NCBI RefSeq assembly: GCF_051020985.1
Contig: NC_134999.1
Span: forward strand, 23,159,160 to 23,223,159
DNA: 64,000 bases
Reading direction: 5' to 3'
Source: Nomia melanderi
Lineage: Eukaryota; Arthropoda; Insecta; Hymenoptera; Halictidae
A program made the position numbers and the translations under genes. The notes under the pieces are model-generated. The model worked only from the letters and a program-made list of their open reading frames with translations. It was not told where the DNA came from and searched no databases. Shown one piece after another: positions 45,796-57,920 of this stretch (position 1 is its first letter; every line of letters begins with the position of its first letter).

Positions 45796-47035
45796 TTGTT
45801 TCTTACTTTCATTTGAAATAAAGCATAAATGGGCACTTTACAATTGAGAAAACTATTTCTAGAACTACAACTGGGATTATTAAGGAAACTTCTGCGAGAG
45901 AAAACGGCGAGTTCTCTAAGAACGAATTTCCTATTTTTGTCAATTACTTTTGGCTAAAGTGGTAGAGGGTAATAGAAATTTTTTATAGATCGCTCTAATT
46001 TCAGTCGGAGCTGTAGAGAATTTTATTACAGATCGAATGAGTACTCAGATCAATAAAACCGGTTGTTCACTGTTAGGGATATCGAGAATGCCTGCTGGAA
46101 AACAGGACGATCGAAAAATCACTATGAAAAATTTAGTCAGAATTTGTATGATGATAATGAAAAAATAATTATGAATTTCATAAGCTGACGAACAATTTAT
46201 AATTCTGAGATATGACAGTTCTTGTTTTTGTTCGAAAAATCATTATTGAGAATTTCTTTTGTCTCTCTCAATATTTTTGCTGCTCTAGTGGGATTCTATT
46301 TTCTAATAGAAAGTGAACGATTCTATTTTCATTCTACTTTTATATCTTCAATCTATTTTTATAACCTTTGTGTTCGCCAAAGGAAAACGGAGTTTGAATT
46401 CGTCACTAAAAATACGTGCTGACCGAGTATAAAACAATTTGTGAACGAAAACGCCTGGCAGTAAAAGTCGAAAGTCGAGAGTTTAAACTTTTGTTATTTT
46501 CTCGAGTATTAACCTCAAATATATTTCAAATAATCCGCCGGAGTGGGAATTATCAGAAATAGGTTGTACGATAAATATTAGCTTTCCAATATGAGGTGGA
46601 AAAAGTTAATTGACAGAGAAAATTTAGCGCTTCTGGAAAGTTTGTTTTGTTGTGTTTACGTCAACTATCAAGTAAACGTATGTGATGAATAAAATATTTA
46701 ATTAAAAGTCAAGATAAATTAAGAGGTACGAAATAGGTATTAACTTCAACGAATTGGCAAGTAGTTTCAAATAAATATGTAATATACCTGTTTGTAATGA
46801 AATTTTTTATTTGTTACTGAATAATTGGCATTTGGTGTTTTTTTAAATAAAATATGTAGAGTACTTGATTTGCAAAAGGGTGAATTTAAAGTGCTAGGTG
46901 TAAGTATCAATAGTATTTATATAATATAATAGTATAACTAATATATTATATTATTTTATGTAATACAATATATTATACAATATAATAATATAATATTTTG
47001 GTAGAAATAATGTTAAGAGTTAAAATAAACTTCCT
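45796..47035. other. AT-rich unique DNA
   Basis: Contains a stray TTTGCAAAAGGGTGAATTTA unit at 46869 like the array at 120-335, and a TA-rich run (TATAATATAATAGTATAACT) at 46915-47000. No gene. Confidence 0.5.
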
Positions 47036-47039
47036 TTAA

Positions 47040-47545
47040 AACAACTACCAACTAAACCGATGCATTTTATAAAATATTGTAAAATTAACTGTGAGAAATT
47101 GTTGAAGACAAATGATTAAACTGAGGAAATAATAAAAAGTTAAAATTATAATTAGTACCTCCCAACAAAATCTATATATTTTATAAAAGATTATACCATT
47201 AATTATAAGAAATGTCCAAAATTCAGTTAGGTGAAAGTTATTCAACGGAGAAAACAATTAAAATTCTAATTAACACCCACCAACTAAACCTACATATTAA
47301 AAAATAAATTATACCTCTAACTATAAGAAATGTCCAAAATTCAATTGGGGGAAAATAATTAACCCGAGAAACCAATTACAACTTAAAACAACAATTAACA
47401 CCCACCAACTAAATCTACATATTTCCGAAAATCTCAAAATTACCTACAACAAATATCCAAAATCCAATCCCCTAAAAATTATTCAACCGAAAACTCGATT
47501 ACAAGTTAAAATTTCAAAAGATGTCTCCCGACGCCTTCTCTGGAA
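47040..47545 (+). repeat. Tandem array, unit about 120 bp, 4 copies
   Basis: AAATTAACTGTGAGAAATTG-type and ATAAGAAATGTCCAAAATTC units alternate with ACACCCACCAACTAAACC. It ends AAATTTCAAAAGATGTCTCC, also found at 21.25 kb. Confidence 0.82.
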
Positions 47546-48055
47546 AGCAGCCTCGAATGTCCCCATCGCGACAAAACAATAAACGACGCTGTAAGTCATT
47601 CGCGGTAGCAATTACAAGCGATTAGCTCAGCGACAACGTTTTCACGGAAGACGTTCCCGCAGTCTCGCGTAACTTCCGCAAAGTCCGTAAGTCTCGAAAT
47701 TTCGTCACTCGCCTCGGAGACGCTCCCCACCCTTCGAGAATCCCCTCCCACCCCTCCACCCTCCGTTCCGGGATCTTCCGGGTGCATGTTCTGGAAGAGA
47801 TGGCACTCATTTTCCCGACCGTTGATTCTCGATGGCCTCACGAAATCTTCTGGCCTCCTTTAAAATCAGGAATAGACAAGGACGCGGCAGAGGCACCCCC
47901 TCGATCAGCAGAAATTGCCCCAGTCATGAAATTTTAGTTGCGCGAATCTCGGAATTGTTCTGCCCCTTGTCACTTCCTCTTCTTTCCCCTTCGAGCCGCG
48001 TTTCTTCCAGGCTCGCGCCGACCAGTGGTATATACAAATGAAAAGGTTGTGGGAT
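47546..48055. other. GC-rich unique DNA
   Basis: Overlapping minus frames 47596-47841 and 47622-47810 and a plus frame 47832-48041, none recognisable. Confidence 0.42.
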
Positions 48056-48600
48056 ATAGAGATAAATGTGTGGTGGTTGTGTTTATTTTAGGTTATGATG
48101 TTTTGGAGGTTTTTTAGGGACAATAGGTGCTTTGTGTTTTGATTTGAGTGATATGTAAATTGAGAAATAAAGAAGACAATTTTGTGCAGCAGGAATTACT
48201 TAGCATTGATGACATTCAATTTTGGTTATGTCAGTAGGTGAATTTTGAGGTTATGTCTACAAGCCCACAACGTGAGAAAACGGTTATTTTCTAGACAGAT
48301 CTTGATAACTCGAAAAATGTGAGTGATAAAGTCATTTTGCATGGAAGAGAATATTTAACAAGATATTGCTAACATTTAATTTTTCTTATGCGTGTAGACT
48401 AATTTTGAGGTTATGTCTAGAGGCCCACAGTGTGAGCAAACGATTGTTTTCTATATAGAACTTGATAATTTAGAGAATACAAGTGATAAAGTCGTTTTGT
48501 ATAGCAGGGACTAATTAACAAGATATTGCAGACCTTCAATTTTAGTTATGTGGGTAGACGAATTTTGAGGTTATGTCCACAGCCAAAAAAAATATATTAC
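48056..48600 (-). repeat. Dispersed repeat D, inverted locus (about 3 units)
   Basis: GAATTTTGAGGTTATGTC is at 48240, 48404 and 48560. This is the reverse complement of GACATAACCTCAAAATTC in the 32 and 36-37 kb copies. Confidence 0.8.
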
Positions 48601-48667
48601 ATAATACTATATAATTTTGTGCTGCCAAAAGAAAATTTTCTGGACACTAAACGTATGTGTCCATAAT

Positions 48668-48778
48668 AATAAAAGTGGTCTAAGTGAAAATTAAAAAAGA
48701 ATGAATTTATTACTTCACATCACATTATTTTCTAAATTGAAACAAAAAATATATACGACTTAGACCACTTTCATAATT
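48668..48778. mobile_element. Small MITE of about 110 bp
   Basis: AATAATAAAAGTGGTCTAAGT at the left and ACTTAGACCACTTTCATAATT at the right are inverted repeats of about 20 bp with two mismatches, around an AT-rich non-coding centre. Only one copy in the window. Confidence 0.7.
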
Positions 48779-49475
48779 ACAAATGAACAGTTCACATATG
48801 ATGAAAATTATTATTTTAATTCATATGTCAAAAACAATTCAATTTTATAAATAAAATTTCCAACTCTCTATTTTCTAATAAAGTTCTGGGCCATTTTTAA
48901 GGATACAACGAAGTAATGTAAATAAAAAAAATTCATGAACATGAACCACGTTATTTAACAACTTCAATCAGGCGACTTCAAGTAGCACAGATTGAGATGC
49001 AGGCAGATCAAGTTTTGCCAAACGTCACATCAGGAACTGGAGCATCCACTAGGAATAGTCTCGAGGAATACAAATGAGATCTCTTCAGGTGTAATGGACA
49101 CGTATCAAATAATTGAAGAATTTAAAAACGCTTTTCAACGCTTTTAGCAAATCATACAGAGAAGTCATAAATCTTTCGATTTAAAGTTGGAATATTTTCT
49201 CAGAGCCAACATTTTTGAGTCAGGCATACACCTACATATTGAAGCATTAAACCGACTGTCCATGTGATTCCATTAGGCTGACAATTTTTAACTCCACTCT
49301 GTGTTCTGCGATCAGGAACACTGGGATTTAAGAATTCAAGTTTAAGCTTCTTAAGAGAGATAATTTCAGATTTAACACAGAAATTCTATTAGGTTTACCA
49401 TTGATGTCAGAACAATTTTATTTTTAGGTTAAAAAATTGAACCAAAATTTGTCTACAATATTTAATAATAAACTT
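48779..49475. other. AT-rich unique DNA
   Basis: No gene or repeat recognised. Confidence 0.45.
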
Positions 49476-49581
49476 TCTATTTGTCAACTTTTAATAGTTG
49501 AAACCCTGGCCATTTGGATTGTAAGAATTTTCTGGTTAAAACGAGACCAAATACGGTATATTTTGTAGCATATTCAGTTAT
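49476..49581 (+). repeat. Left half of a degenerate family A-like unit, duplicated at 49800
   Basis: TTGAAACCCTGGCCATTTGG and GGTTAAAACGAGACCAAATA match 49820-49880 (TTGAAACCCTGACCATTTAG, GATTAAAACGAGCCCAAACA). It is cut by the TTAA element at 49586. Confidence 0.7.
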
Positions 49582-49585
49582 TTAA

Positions 49586-49743
49586 CACTAAAAAGGTGAC
49601 AGGCGTTTTTCTGAGGAATTTTTAAAGAAATTGGATCAGCAGCACGTAAGCTGAATTGTAAATTAATTGAAGCATCAATAGATGCACTCCTGGAGTTTCT
49701 GTAGAGGATTGTCACTAAGTCAATTTAACTGGTAGTTTTAGTA
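49586..49743 (-). mobile_element. piggyBac-like MITE with TTAA target duplication
   Basis: TTAA at 49582-49585 and 49744-49747 flank a 158-bp element. Its left end is CACTAAAAAGGTGACAGG. Its right end, read in reverse, is TACTAAAACTACCAGTTAAA, so the element is inverted relative to 31515. Confidence 0.78.
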
Positions 49744-49825
49744 TTAATAAATCACAATCATAGTGACAGTCCAAAGTTGAACTTTTTCATTTATTTACTT
49801 TATTCAACACTTTTACTAATTGAAA

Positions 49826-50008
49826 CCCTGACCATTTAGATTGTAAGGTTTTTCTGATTAAAACGAGCCCAAACACGGTATACTTCGGAGCACATTCATA
49901 TTTTTTCAAAAATTATATAACCTATTTTTTTCTAATAAACTGTGACTTGATGTATATCGTGTCTGGGCTCGTTTTAATCAGAAGAATCTCACCAATGCAT
50001 TGGTAAAA
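49826..50008. mobile_element. Family A foldback unit, copy 8 (diverged)
   Basis: The inner pair is GATTAAAACGAGCCCAAACA and TGTCTGGGCTCGTTTTAATC. The centre is AT-rich and unlike the other copies. Outer ends are CCATTTAGATT and CAATGCATTGG. Confidence 0.75.
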
Positions 50009-50600
50009 ATTTTATTGGAAAAAAATCCCCCATAACAAAGTTCTATAATTGCATTAATATTGCCTCACCGATTGTCTACCCTAGTGAATAGCGTATCATA
50101 TTACAATGCTCGACGGTTGAAGTTCCGGCTTGCCGAGGGGCGAGTCCCCTCTGCAGTAGGGAGACAATCTGGCTCTAATCCTGCAGAACGTACCGATTTT
50201 TGTATGTCAATAGTTGATGATGTATATACCTCAGTACATTTTAACGTGGAATCGATAAAATCAGATTATGAAATTTTTATACAGTGACATTCGATTATTT
50301 ACATTAGAATATTTTCACTTATCATACGATGGAATTATGTTGCAGGATTTTCTATAATTATTAAGGCTTAATTATAATGTGTAATTATAATTTTTATAAA
50401 TATATTCTGCATCTCATGTTGATTACAGTAATTGTTATAGATTGCAAGAAGATTGATTTAATTATGGTACTAAGTCAAGCTTTCTGTTTTTTATATTTAT
50501 TATTTTTTTAAATATTTTTTCTAAAAAAATTTCAAATAAAAATAGAATAAAGAGTTCATTTAAAAATATTTCTTTATTTTCAAATAAACTATTAAAAAGT
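50009..50600. other. Unique DNA
   Basis: No supported feature. A short frame at 50060-50287 (+) is not recognisable. Confidence 0.45.
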
Positions 50601-51250
50601 ATTAAAGCTTATATTATAATATATACTGAATAATATTTAGTGTTTAAATATGTGTAGACTTACTTTAAGTAGAATTGAACAAACATGAGTATTACTTGAT
50701 TATCTGATTCAAATTGAATATTATTCTTCTGTAAATTATTGTACGACAAACGTAGACACAGAATATGCATCAAGTTTCATTGCTTTTTCAATAAATTATC
50801 ACTGACGAAATAAACCAGTCTTGAAGTTTATATTATATACTGAATACTGTTTACTATTTAAATATGTCCTGTAGATTCAATTTAAATTCGGAGGAAGCAA
50901 GTGATATCTGTTCAATTCTATTTTAGAAAAGTCTAAAAATAAAAGAATAAGATTCAATTTAAATTCGAAGGAATCCAGTTATATGTATGTTTTTTCAATC
51001 CGATTTAAAATAAGTCTAAAAATAAAACAATAACATTAAATTTAAATTCAAAGGAAATATGTGATATTTCTGTTTTTCAATTCTATTTAAAATAAGTCTA
51101 AAAATAAAAGAATAATATTCAATTCAAATTCGAAGGAATGGAGTAATACATATGTTTATTCAATTCTATTAAAAACAAGTCTAAAAACAAAACCACAACA
51201 TTCAATTCAAGTTCAAAGGAATCCATTGTCATTCACGTTCCTCAATCCTA
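50600..51250. repeat. Tandem repeats of about 85-90 bp and a duplicated flank
   Basis: AAAATAAGTCTAAAAATAAA with AATTTAAATTCGAAGGAAT recurs about four times from 50880. Before that a segment with TATATACTGAATA and TATTTAAATATGT occurs at 50620 and 50835. Confidence 0.8.
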
Positions 51251-51815
51251 CTTAAAATATTATTGTTACCAATTATTATATCATACAGCAAACGTACACA
51301 GAGAGAATGCACCGAGTTCCTTTGCTTTTTCAATAAATCGCTGACGAAGTGGTCGCGCCGTTCACAGCTGAGAAAATAAATCACAGGCCGAGGGGTTAAG
51401 CACGTCACGCAATTAGGCGGACTTGAGGAGCATCGAGGAACGCGTTGACACCGTAGCAGTTTTCAAACGTCCACGGTCACAGCTCGTATCACGATCTCTT
51501 TTGTAATCTCAACAGGCCATTGCGCTTGATTGGATTCACAATTCAATTATCGTGAGTCCTCGCGACCGGGGATCGATCGAGCCATGCAAACGAGCCCTAT
51601 TGCTCCTCTGCAAAACAAACAAGTAGACATCGTCTACCATACCGCAGGGATACATTCCAAATACACACCCGCAAATGTTCTCCTCTTAGAGTACGACGTT
51701 TCTTCACGTTCCTGCATTTTTCATCGCCTCTGGACGTGATCCGATAATTTCATGCTGGGCAAACTGAAACTGGAGATGTGTACTCGATGTGTTTGTAATT
51801 ATTAAACTGTTCGAA
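51251..51815. other. Unique DNA, GC-rich 51340-51740
   Basis: The frame 51530-51739 (+), 69 codons, has no recognised domain. Confidence 0.42.
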
Positions 51816-52375
51816 CTTTATTTAATATTGGAAACTGAATAGTTGAACTGACTTTTGGAAATTTTGGAATTTTTATAATAATTCATTAATTTAAGAGTAA
51901 TTGTGGAAAGAAGAAATCAGGAATGTGTCAGTTTGACGTCTGGTAAGATAGATTACGTGTCAAGGGTTAAGTGGGGGTGTATTTCTTTTATTGGAGATTT
52001 TTGAGGTAGAAACGTCAACTGTGTCTATAAATTATGAAACTGGCCTATATTGTATATTTATTTTGATTGAATTTAGTTTAAAATAAATTTTGGTGTGAAA
52101 ATTAGGACATTTGTTTCGTAGGGTTAATTGGAGAGTGTATTATTTTTATTGGAGATAATTATGAAAGTGGTCTATGCTGTATATTTCTTCTTATTTAATC
52201 TAGTTCATAATAAATATCCTTGTAAACACTAAAGGATTTGTTTTATAGGCTTAATTGAAGAGTGTATTTTTTTATTGGAGATTTTTGGGTTAGCAACATC
52301 AAGAAACTGGTGTAACTTATATATTTTTTTAAAAATTTAGTTTAAAATAATACAATGTAAAATAACTGACAAATT
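51816..52375. repeat. Tandem array, unit about 125 bp, 3 copies
   Basis: GTGTATTTTTTTATTGGAGA, AAACTGGTCTATATTGTATA and TTTAGTTTAAAATAAAT recur in order at about 51975, 52135 and 52262. Confidence 0.75.
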
Positions 52376-52452
52376 AATTTCTTTTTCATTTTGAGTTTGA
52401 CCATTTTCATAAATAAGAACATATATCTATGAAATTTATAAGTAACAATTTA

Positions 52453-52715
52453 ACACTAAAATTGCCAGACAGTAATGTAACAAATTTCTTATGCAATAAT
52501 AAACAACTATTACAATAAATAATTTTTTGCAACGACATATTTCAAAATTATTATTATATTATTGTCGTCAATGAAATGCAAATATGTATTACAAATTTCT
52601 TACATATTAATAAATAACTATGACAATAAATAATTTTATATAACGACATATTTCAGAATTATTATTATATTATCGTCGTCAATGAAATGCAAATATGTAT
52701 TAAAAATTTCTTATC
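52453..52715 (+). repeat. TTAA-CACTAAAA end followed by a 117-bp tandem duplication
   Basis: TTAA (52449-52452) and CACTAAAATTGCCAGAC resemble the piggyBac-like left end. The next segment, with CAACGACATATTTCAAAATT and GTCGTCAATGAAATGCAAAT, occurs twice in tandem. Confidence 0.65.
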
Positions 52716-53640
52716 TGTTTACATGTGTTTCCATCAGTTTTTCTGTAAAGCGAAGCGTGGAAAGATAGATAATGATCCGTTATTTGTACAGAATTAAATC
52801 AATTTTCGCTTTTGAACGGGAAACGATATCTCAATATGATGCGTGTAGAACGTTTATATACTGACGTGTATTGTCCGCTGGCGAATGTTCACTGCGACGA
52901 TATATCACTTCCATCAGTTAGCCCGAACCGCCGGAAAAGTGCGGAAAAATGCGTGAAAATTTATTTCGCGAAATACGCTTCGACCATTCGGACGGGGTAC
53001 TGATTTTTAGTGCGGAATTTTCGGAAAAGTATTCTTACAAGTTATCACGCGTAAAATTTATATTATATAATAATTCTTGTTTATCGAAATCACAATCGAA
53101 AATGTTTATTGCAAGCAGAGAATAAAATAAAATTACTGTTTATTTATTCGAAATTTAATTTGCGTGAAAGTCACTTTTGAAAAGTGTTTGTACAAGTCAT
53201 TATTATTAAATTGGCGTTGTTTATTAATTGTTGTCGATTGAAATCACTTAAAATTGCAAACGGAGAATAAAATAAAATTGCTGTTTGTTTATGTAACATT
53301 CCAATTGTGTGACAGTTATTTTTAAAAAGTATTTTTACAATTTGTTGTTAAATTGATGTTGTATATTAATTGCTGTTTATGGGAAGCATTGGAGATTGAA
53401 ATCAGAAAATTTTTGACGTATTTTGAGGGTCGTTTCTAGCGGTTTTCTTTTTGATAGCGATGAGAGCAATTATCAATGGAATTTTCCATATTTGTATTTA
53501 TCGCGGACAAAAATAAAGAGTCGCTGAGAGCGACGATGAAAATTTGTACAAAAAGTGTCCTAATTTGTTCAAAAGTGCAATGATTATTTTTATCGCTGTA
53601 AAAAGTGTGAAAAATTCCTTTGATAGAGATAAACGTAATC
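52716..53640. other. Unique DNA with weak local repeats
   Basis: GAGAATAAAATAAAATTACTG at 53118 recurs as GAGAATAAAATAAAATTGCTG at 53262. No gene; frames at 52812-53003 (+) and 53436-53660 (-) are unrecognised. Confidence 0.45.
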
Positions 53641-54905
53641 ATCGATGGAATTTTTAACATTTTTCGTTATATACGTTGCTATCAATATAATTTTCCATTG
53701 TTTTTATAGTTTTTCATTGTACTTATCGTTATCAATTAAATTTTCCAATTTTTCCCTTGTATTTATCGCTATCAATAAGATTTTCCACATTTTCCGATGT
53801 ATTTACAGCTATTAATAAGATTTTCTACATTTGTCATTTTACTTATCGCTATCAATACAATTTTTCATATTTCTGGTAGCGATCAGTACAATCGCCAATA
53901 AAATTTACCACGTTTTCCATTGTACTCGTAGCTAACAATTAAGTTTTCCACATTTTTCATCGTATTTATAGCAACCAATCAACTTTTCCACTGTACTTAT
54001 CACTATCAATAAAATTTTTAATATTTCGGATATGGATCAATATGACCATCAATCAAATTTTCCACATTTTCCACTGTACTCTATCAAATATGAATAAAAC
54101 TTTCCTTCATATCTATCGCTGTCAATAAAATTTTCCATGTTTTCCATTCCACTCATCCCTATCAATATAAATTTTCACACTTCTGATAGCGATAAGTCTG
54201 ATGATTAGTCAAATTTTCCACGTTTCCCATTGTACATACCGCTATCAATCAAATTTTCCACATTTTCCTTTATATTTACAGCTATCAATAAAACTGTCTA
54301 TAATTTGTACTGTATTTATCGCTACCAATACAATTTCTTATATTTCTAGTAGGAATAAGTCTAATGGTCAATAAAATTTTCCACATTTTCCATTATACTA
54401 GTCGCTATCAATCAAATTTTCCACATTTTCCGTTGTATTTATAGCTATCAATAAAATTTTCCACGCTTTCCATTGTACTCATCGCTACCAACAAAACTTT
54501 CCCCATTCCCCACTATACTTTCCCTTCCCAATACAATTTTTACATCCCAAACACCACCAAATCAAATTATCAATAAAATTTCCTCATTTCCCACCTTCTC
54601 CACCAACCCCCAACCAAACTCCATATTCACCATCGCATTTATAAACCCTAAAAAGTCGAGTCCGACGCCACTCTAAGCATTGCAACTATCGCTATCAATA
54701 AAATTTTTCACACTTTCCATTGTACTTATCGCTACCAACAAAACTTTCACATTCTCCACCATACTTTCCCTCCCAACACAATTTTTACATTCCAGTCACC
54801 ACCAAATCAAATCATCAATAAAATTTCCACATTCCCACCTTCTCCACCTCTCAACCAAACTCCATATTCTCTATCGCATTTATCTCCAAACCTAAAAATT
54901 CACCA
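53641..54905. repeat. Tandem array, unit about 60 bp (TATCGCTATCAATAAAATTTTCCACATTTTCC type)
   Basis: TATCGCTATCAATAAAATTT and TCCACATTTTCCATTGTACT recur about 20 times with drift. In the last third a longer period appears: AGTCCGACGCCACTCTAAGC occurs at 54658 and 54905. Frames at 54473-54895 (+) come from the repeat. Confidence 0.88.
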
Positions 54906-55440
54906 AGTCCGACGCCACTCTAAGCGTTGCTACTATCCACCCTCCCCTCTCCCTTCCGCCCCCTCACCCGCGGTCCGCGGCGCAATTATCACGGTGCACC
55001 CTCCTCGAGCAGGCCGAGCCAATTTCCGATGCGCAAGAATGCATAACAGGATCACGGTCGGTCGCGGTATTGATCGATCGGCGCGCATGAATTGGCCGGA
55101 AACATATTTTCTTGTTACGGAACAAAGTCAAATCGTTCTGAGACGTCCATTGTTACGTTCAGACCCGATTGCGACGCTATAACATCGTGTATACCCGACG
55201 TGTGTACATTCCAGCCGATGTATTGTCCGGGGTCGAGTGTCGGCCACAATGGATCCCGTTTGCGGAATCGATCGATCCTCTGTGCAACGAGGGGCTGTCG
55301 GGTGGGGGTGGTTTGGGGGGTGGAGACAAACAGCTGAGGGTTGGAAAGCAAATCAGTGGCTCCGTAGATGATCATTATAGATGGGATGAGAGCATATTAA
55401 GGAAGCGAAAGCGCCAGCAGGCTGCTGGCGAGTTTTATTA
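54906..55440. other. GC-rich unique island
   Basis: Five overlapping frames on both strands, none recognised. Confidence 0.4.
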
Positions 55441-56210
55441 AAAAATCTCGCCTCAAGGGTGATGGATATTTCTAGACAGCAGGCTCTGGGAATGGTGAGG
55501 TTAGGAAGGGCACGTGACGTATGGCTGATTTCGAGGTTTGAGGAGGCTGGACGTTGATAAGAAATATTTTTTGAGGGAATTGAGGGGGTTGGAGATTTGT
55601 TGGGGTTGAAGTTGAGTTGGGGTTGGGGTTATGTTTGGGGAACGTTGTTTTTGTGTTTGAGATTGTTTTATGGGGGAAGAGGTTTGAGGGTTTTGGAGGT
55701 TTGAGGAGGCTGGACGTTGATGAGAAATATTTTTTTGGGGAATTATGGGTGTTGAGGGGGTTAGGGATTTTTTGGGGGTGAAGTTGGGATTGGGGTTGGG
55801 GTTGTTTTTGGGGAATGAATTGTTTTGGGGTTTGAGATTATTTTATGGGGAAGAGGTTTGGGGTTTTGGAGGTTTTGGTGTTTGCTGGTTTGTTTCGTGG
55901 ATTGGAATTTTTTTAAAAAATCTCGCCTCGAGGGTAATGGATATTTCTAGACAGCAGCCTCTGGAATGGTTGCCGGTGAGGCTGGGAAGGGGCACGTGAC
56001 ATATGGCTGATTTCGAGGTTTGAGGAGGCTGGACGTTGATGAGAAGGATTTTTTTGGGGGGTGGTGGTAGTTGAGGGTTTTTTGGTGTGAAGTTGGGTTT
56101 GGGTTGTTTTTGCGGGAATGAGTTGTTTTTGTATGAGATTGTTTTATGGGAGAGGTTTGGGGTTTTGGAGGTTTTGGTGTTCGTTTGTTTTGTGGTTTGT
56201 AATTGTTGTT
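55441..56210. repeat. G/T-rich region with a 475-bp tandem duplication
   Basis: TCTCGCCTCAAGGGTGATGG at 55446 recurs as TCTCGCCTCGAGGGTAATGG at 55921, followed by TGGATATTTCTAGACAGCAG and CACGTGAC in both. GAGGTTTGAGGAGGCTGGAC occurs three times (about 55534, 55698 and 56013). Confidence 0.85.
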
Positions 56211-57165
56211 GTTTATTGTGTGTTGTGTAATTTGAATTATGCTATGTACTTATGCAGGTTTTTATGCGAGGATATATGTAGTTAATAATAGTTAATATTT
56301 GTTGAGTTATTATTTTGTTTGTGACTGTTATTGCTTATTGTGTTATTATTATTTATTGTGTGATATACAATGGAACCTATTCTACATAGTTATATAGCTT
56401 TTCACATGAGTGTGTATATAATTAATAACATTTAATATTTATTGAATTATTATACGCTTTATATACAGTCTAAACCATTGAACATAATAAATTAACATCA
56501 TTAATAATATTCATTATCTCTTCATCTATCACACATCTTCTAACTATCCATAACTACACCTCACCACAGAACGACACACCCTCAAATATTCAACATATAT
56601 ATTTATACAATTACATTTAATGAAACATATTATATACATTGTACTATATTAACTAACAATATCCAATATCCTTTCATCTACCACTAACCCTCTAACTAGC
56701 CACAACCACACCTCACCACAAAACCACATTTCCTCAAAAATTTAACATGTATACTTATACAATTATATTATATTAATTCACAATACATTGTATCCCTTCA
56801 TCTACCACACATCCCCTACACACAGCGACATCATATAATCACAGTCCCTCAAACCTCCAACACCCCAACATACCCACTAAAACCCACACACTGTATCGCA
56901 GAACAACTAAACACCGTCTCAAACAACCCCCATCCAATGACACATCAACCCTTATATCAAACAAAGACACCCCACCCTCAAATAAAGATACCAACTACCC
57001 ACAACCACATTCCTTCAAACATCCAACACACAAACATACACACCCAAACCCACCTAAACCAACCCAAACCCACACACTGCATTACACAGTAACCAACCAC
57101 CGTCTCAAACACCCCCCACCCAGTGACACACCAACCCCTGTATCAAACAAAGACACCCCTCAAAG
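56211..57165. repeat. Low-complexity region with diverged direct repeats
   Basis: TTATTGTGTTATTATTATTT-like pieces repeat at 56200-56420. Then A/C-rich segments such as CACCGTCTCAAACAACCCCC and CACCGTCTCAAACACCCCCC recur about 180 bp apart (56908, 57090). Confidence 0.7.
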
Positions 57166-57920
57166 AAAGAGAATACCAACGAAATCTCTCTCAGCCCGTG
57201 AAAACGTGAGGTGTGCGCGGCTGCCTTGGCAGGCAGCTAACGTTCCCGGTGCAGATGGCAGAGGAAGGCGGCGGGGCGGCAGGGTGCTCGAGAGGGTAGT
57301 GAATTAAAGCGGCTCGTCCTTCCTAACGAAGTCAACACGCCGGGGCGGACGGATGAGGCTGCCTTGTCGAGCGGAGACTGTCGTAACAAGCGTAATCTTA
57401 TATAAGACGGCGGGCCGGGGGCGAGGGTCAATTGTAGGCGGCAGGATAGGGATGAAGACAGAAGGAATCTAAAGGGAAGTAAGGTTAGGAAGAAACCTCA
57501 GACCGCGCCGGGCTCGAATTATGCCTCTTTCCCTTCCCCGATACCGGCGTTCGCTTCCTTTCTCTTATTCTATTCCCGTTTCTCACCTCCTCGCGACATT
57601 TTTGCTCTCTTTTCTACATACCAAATTATTGTCCCCCTTTTTCCCTCGCAGTCAGCAGACTGCTGGGTCCCCCGGACAATCAGATTTCCGGTATCCCATG
57701 CTGCCCGTGTATTAAATTTATTTTTGTTTGACTTTCTTGCCGGATGTCTCCTGTGTTATTCTTTTCGCTTCTGCTCGTGCAGCTTAACGAGCGTCTCGGT
57801 GTTTCGGTCGAGTGCTGGATTCGGTTGCGATGGGATTCTTGAGTGAGTTTTTTGGGTGCTTTTGTGTGATTGTGTGGGTTTTGTTGGGATTGGGTGGAGT
57901 AGGTTGGGTAGTGTTAATAT
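57166..57920. other. GC-rich unique DNA
   Basis: No supported gene. Short frames at 57237-57431 (-) and 57521-57715 (+) lack a domain. Confidence 0.42.
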
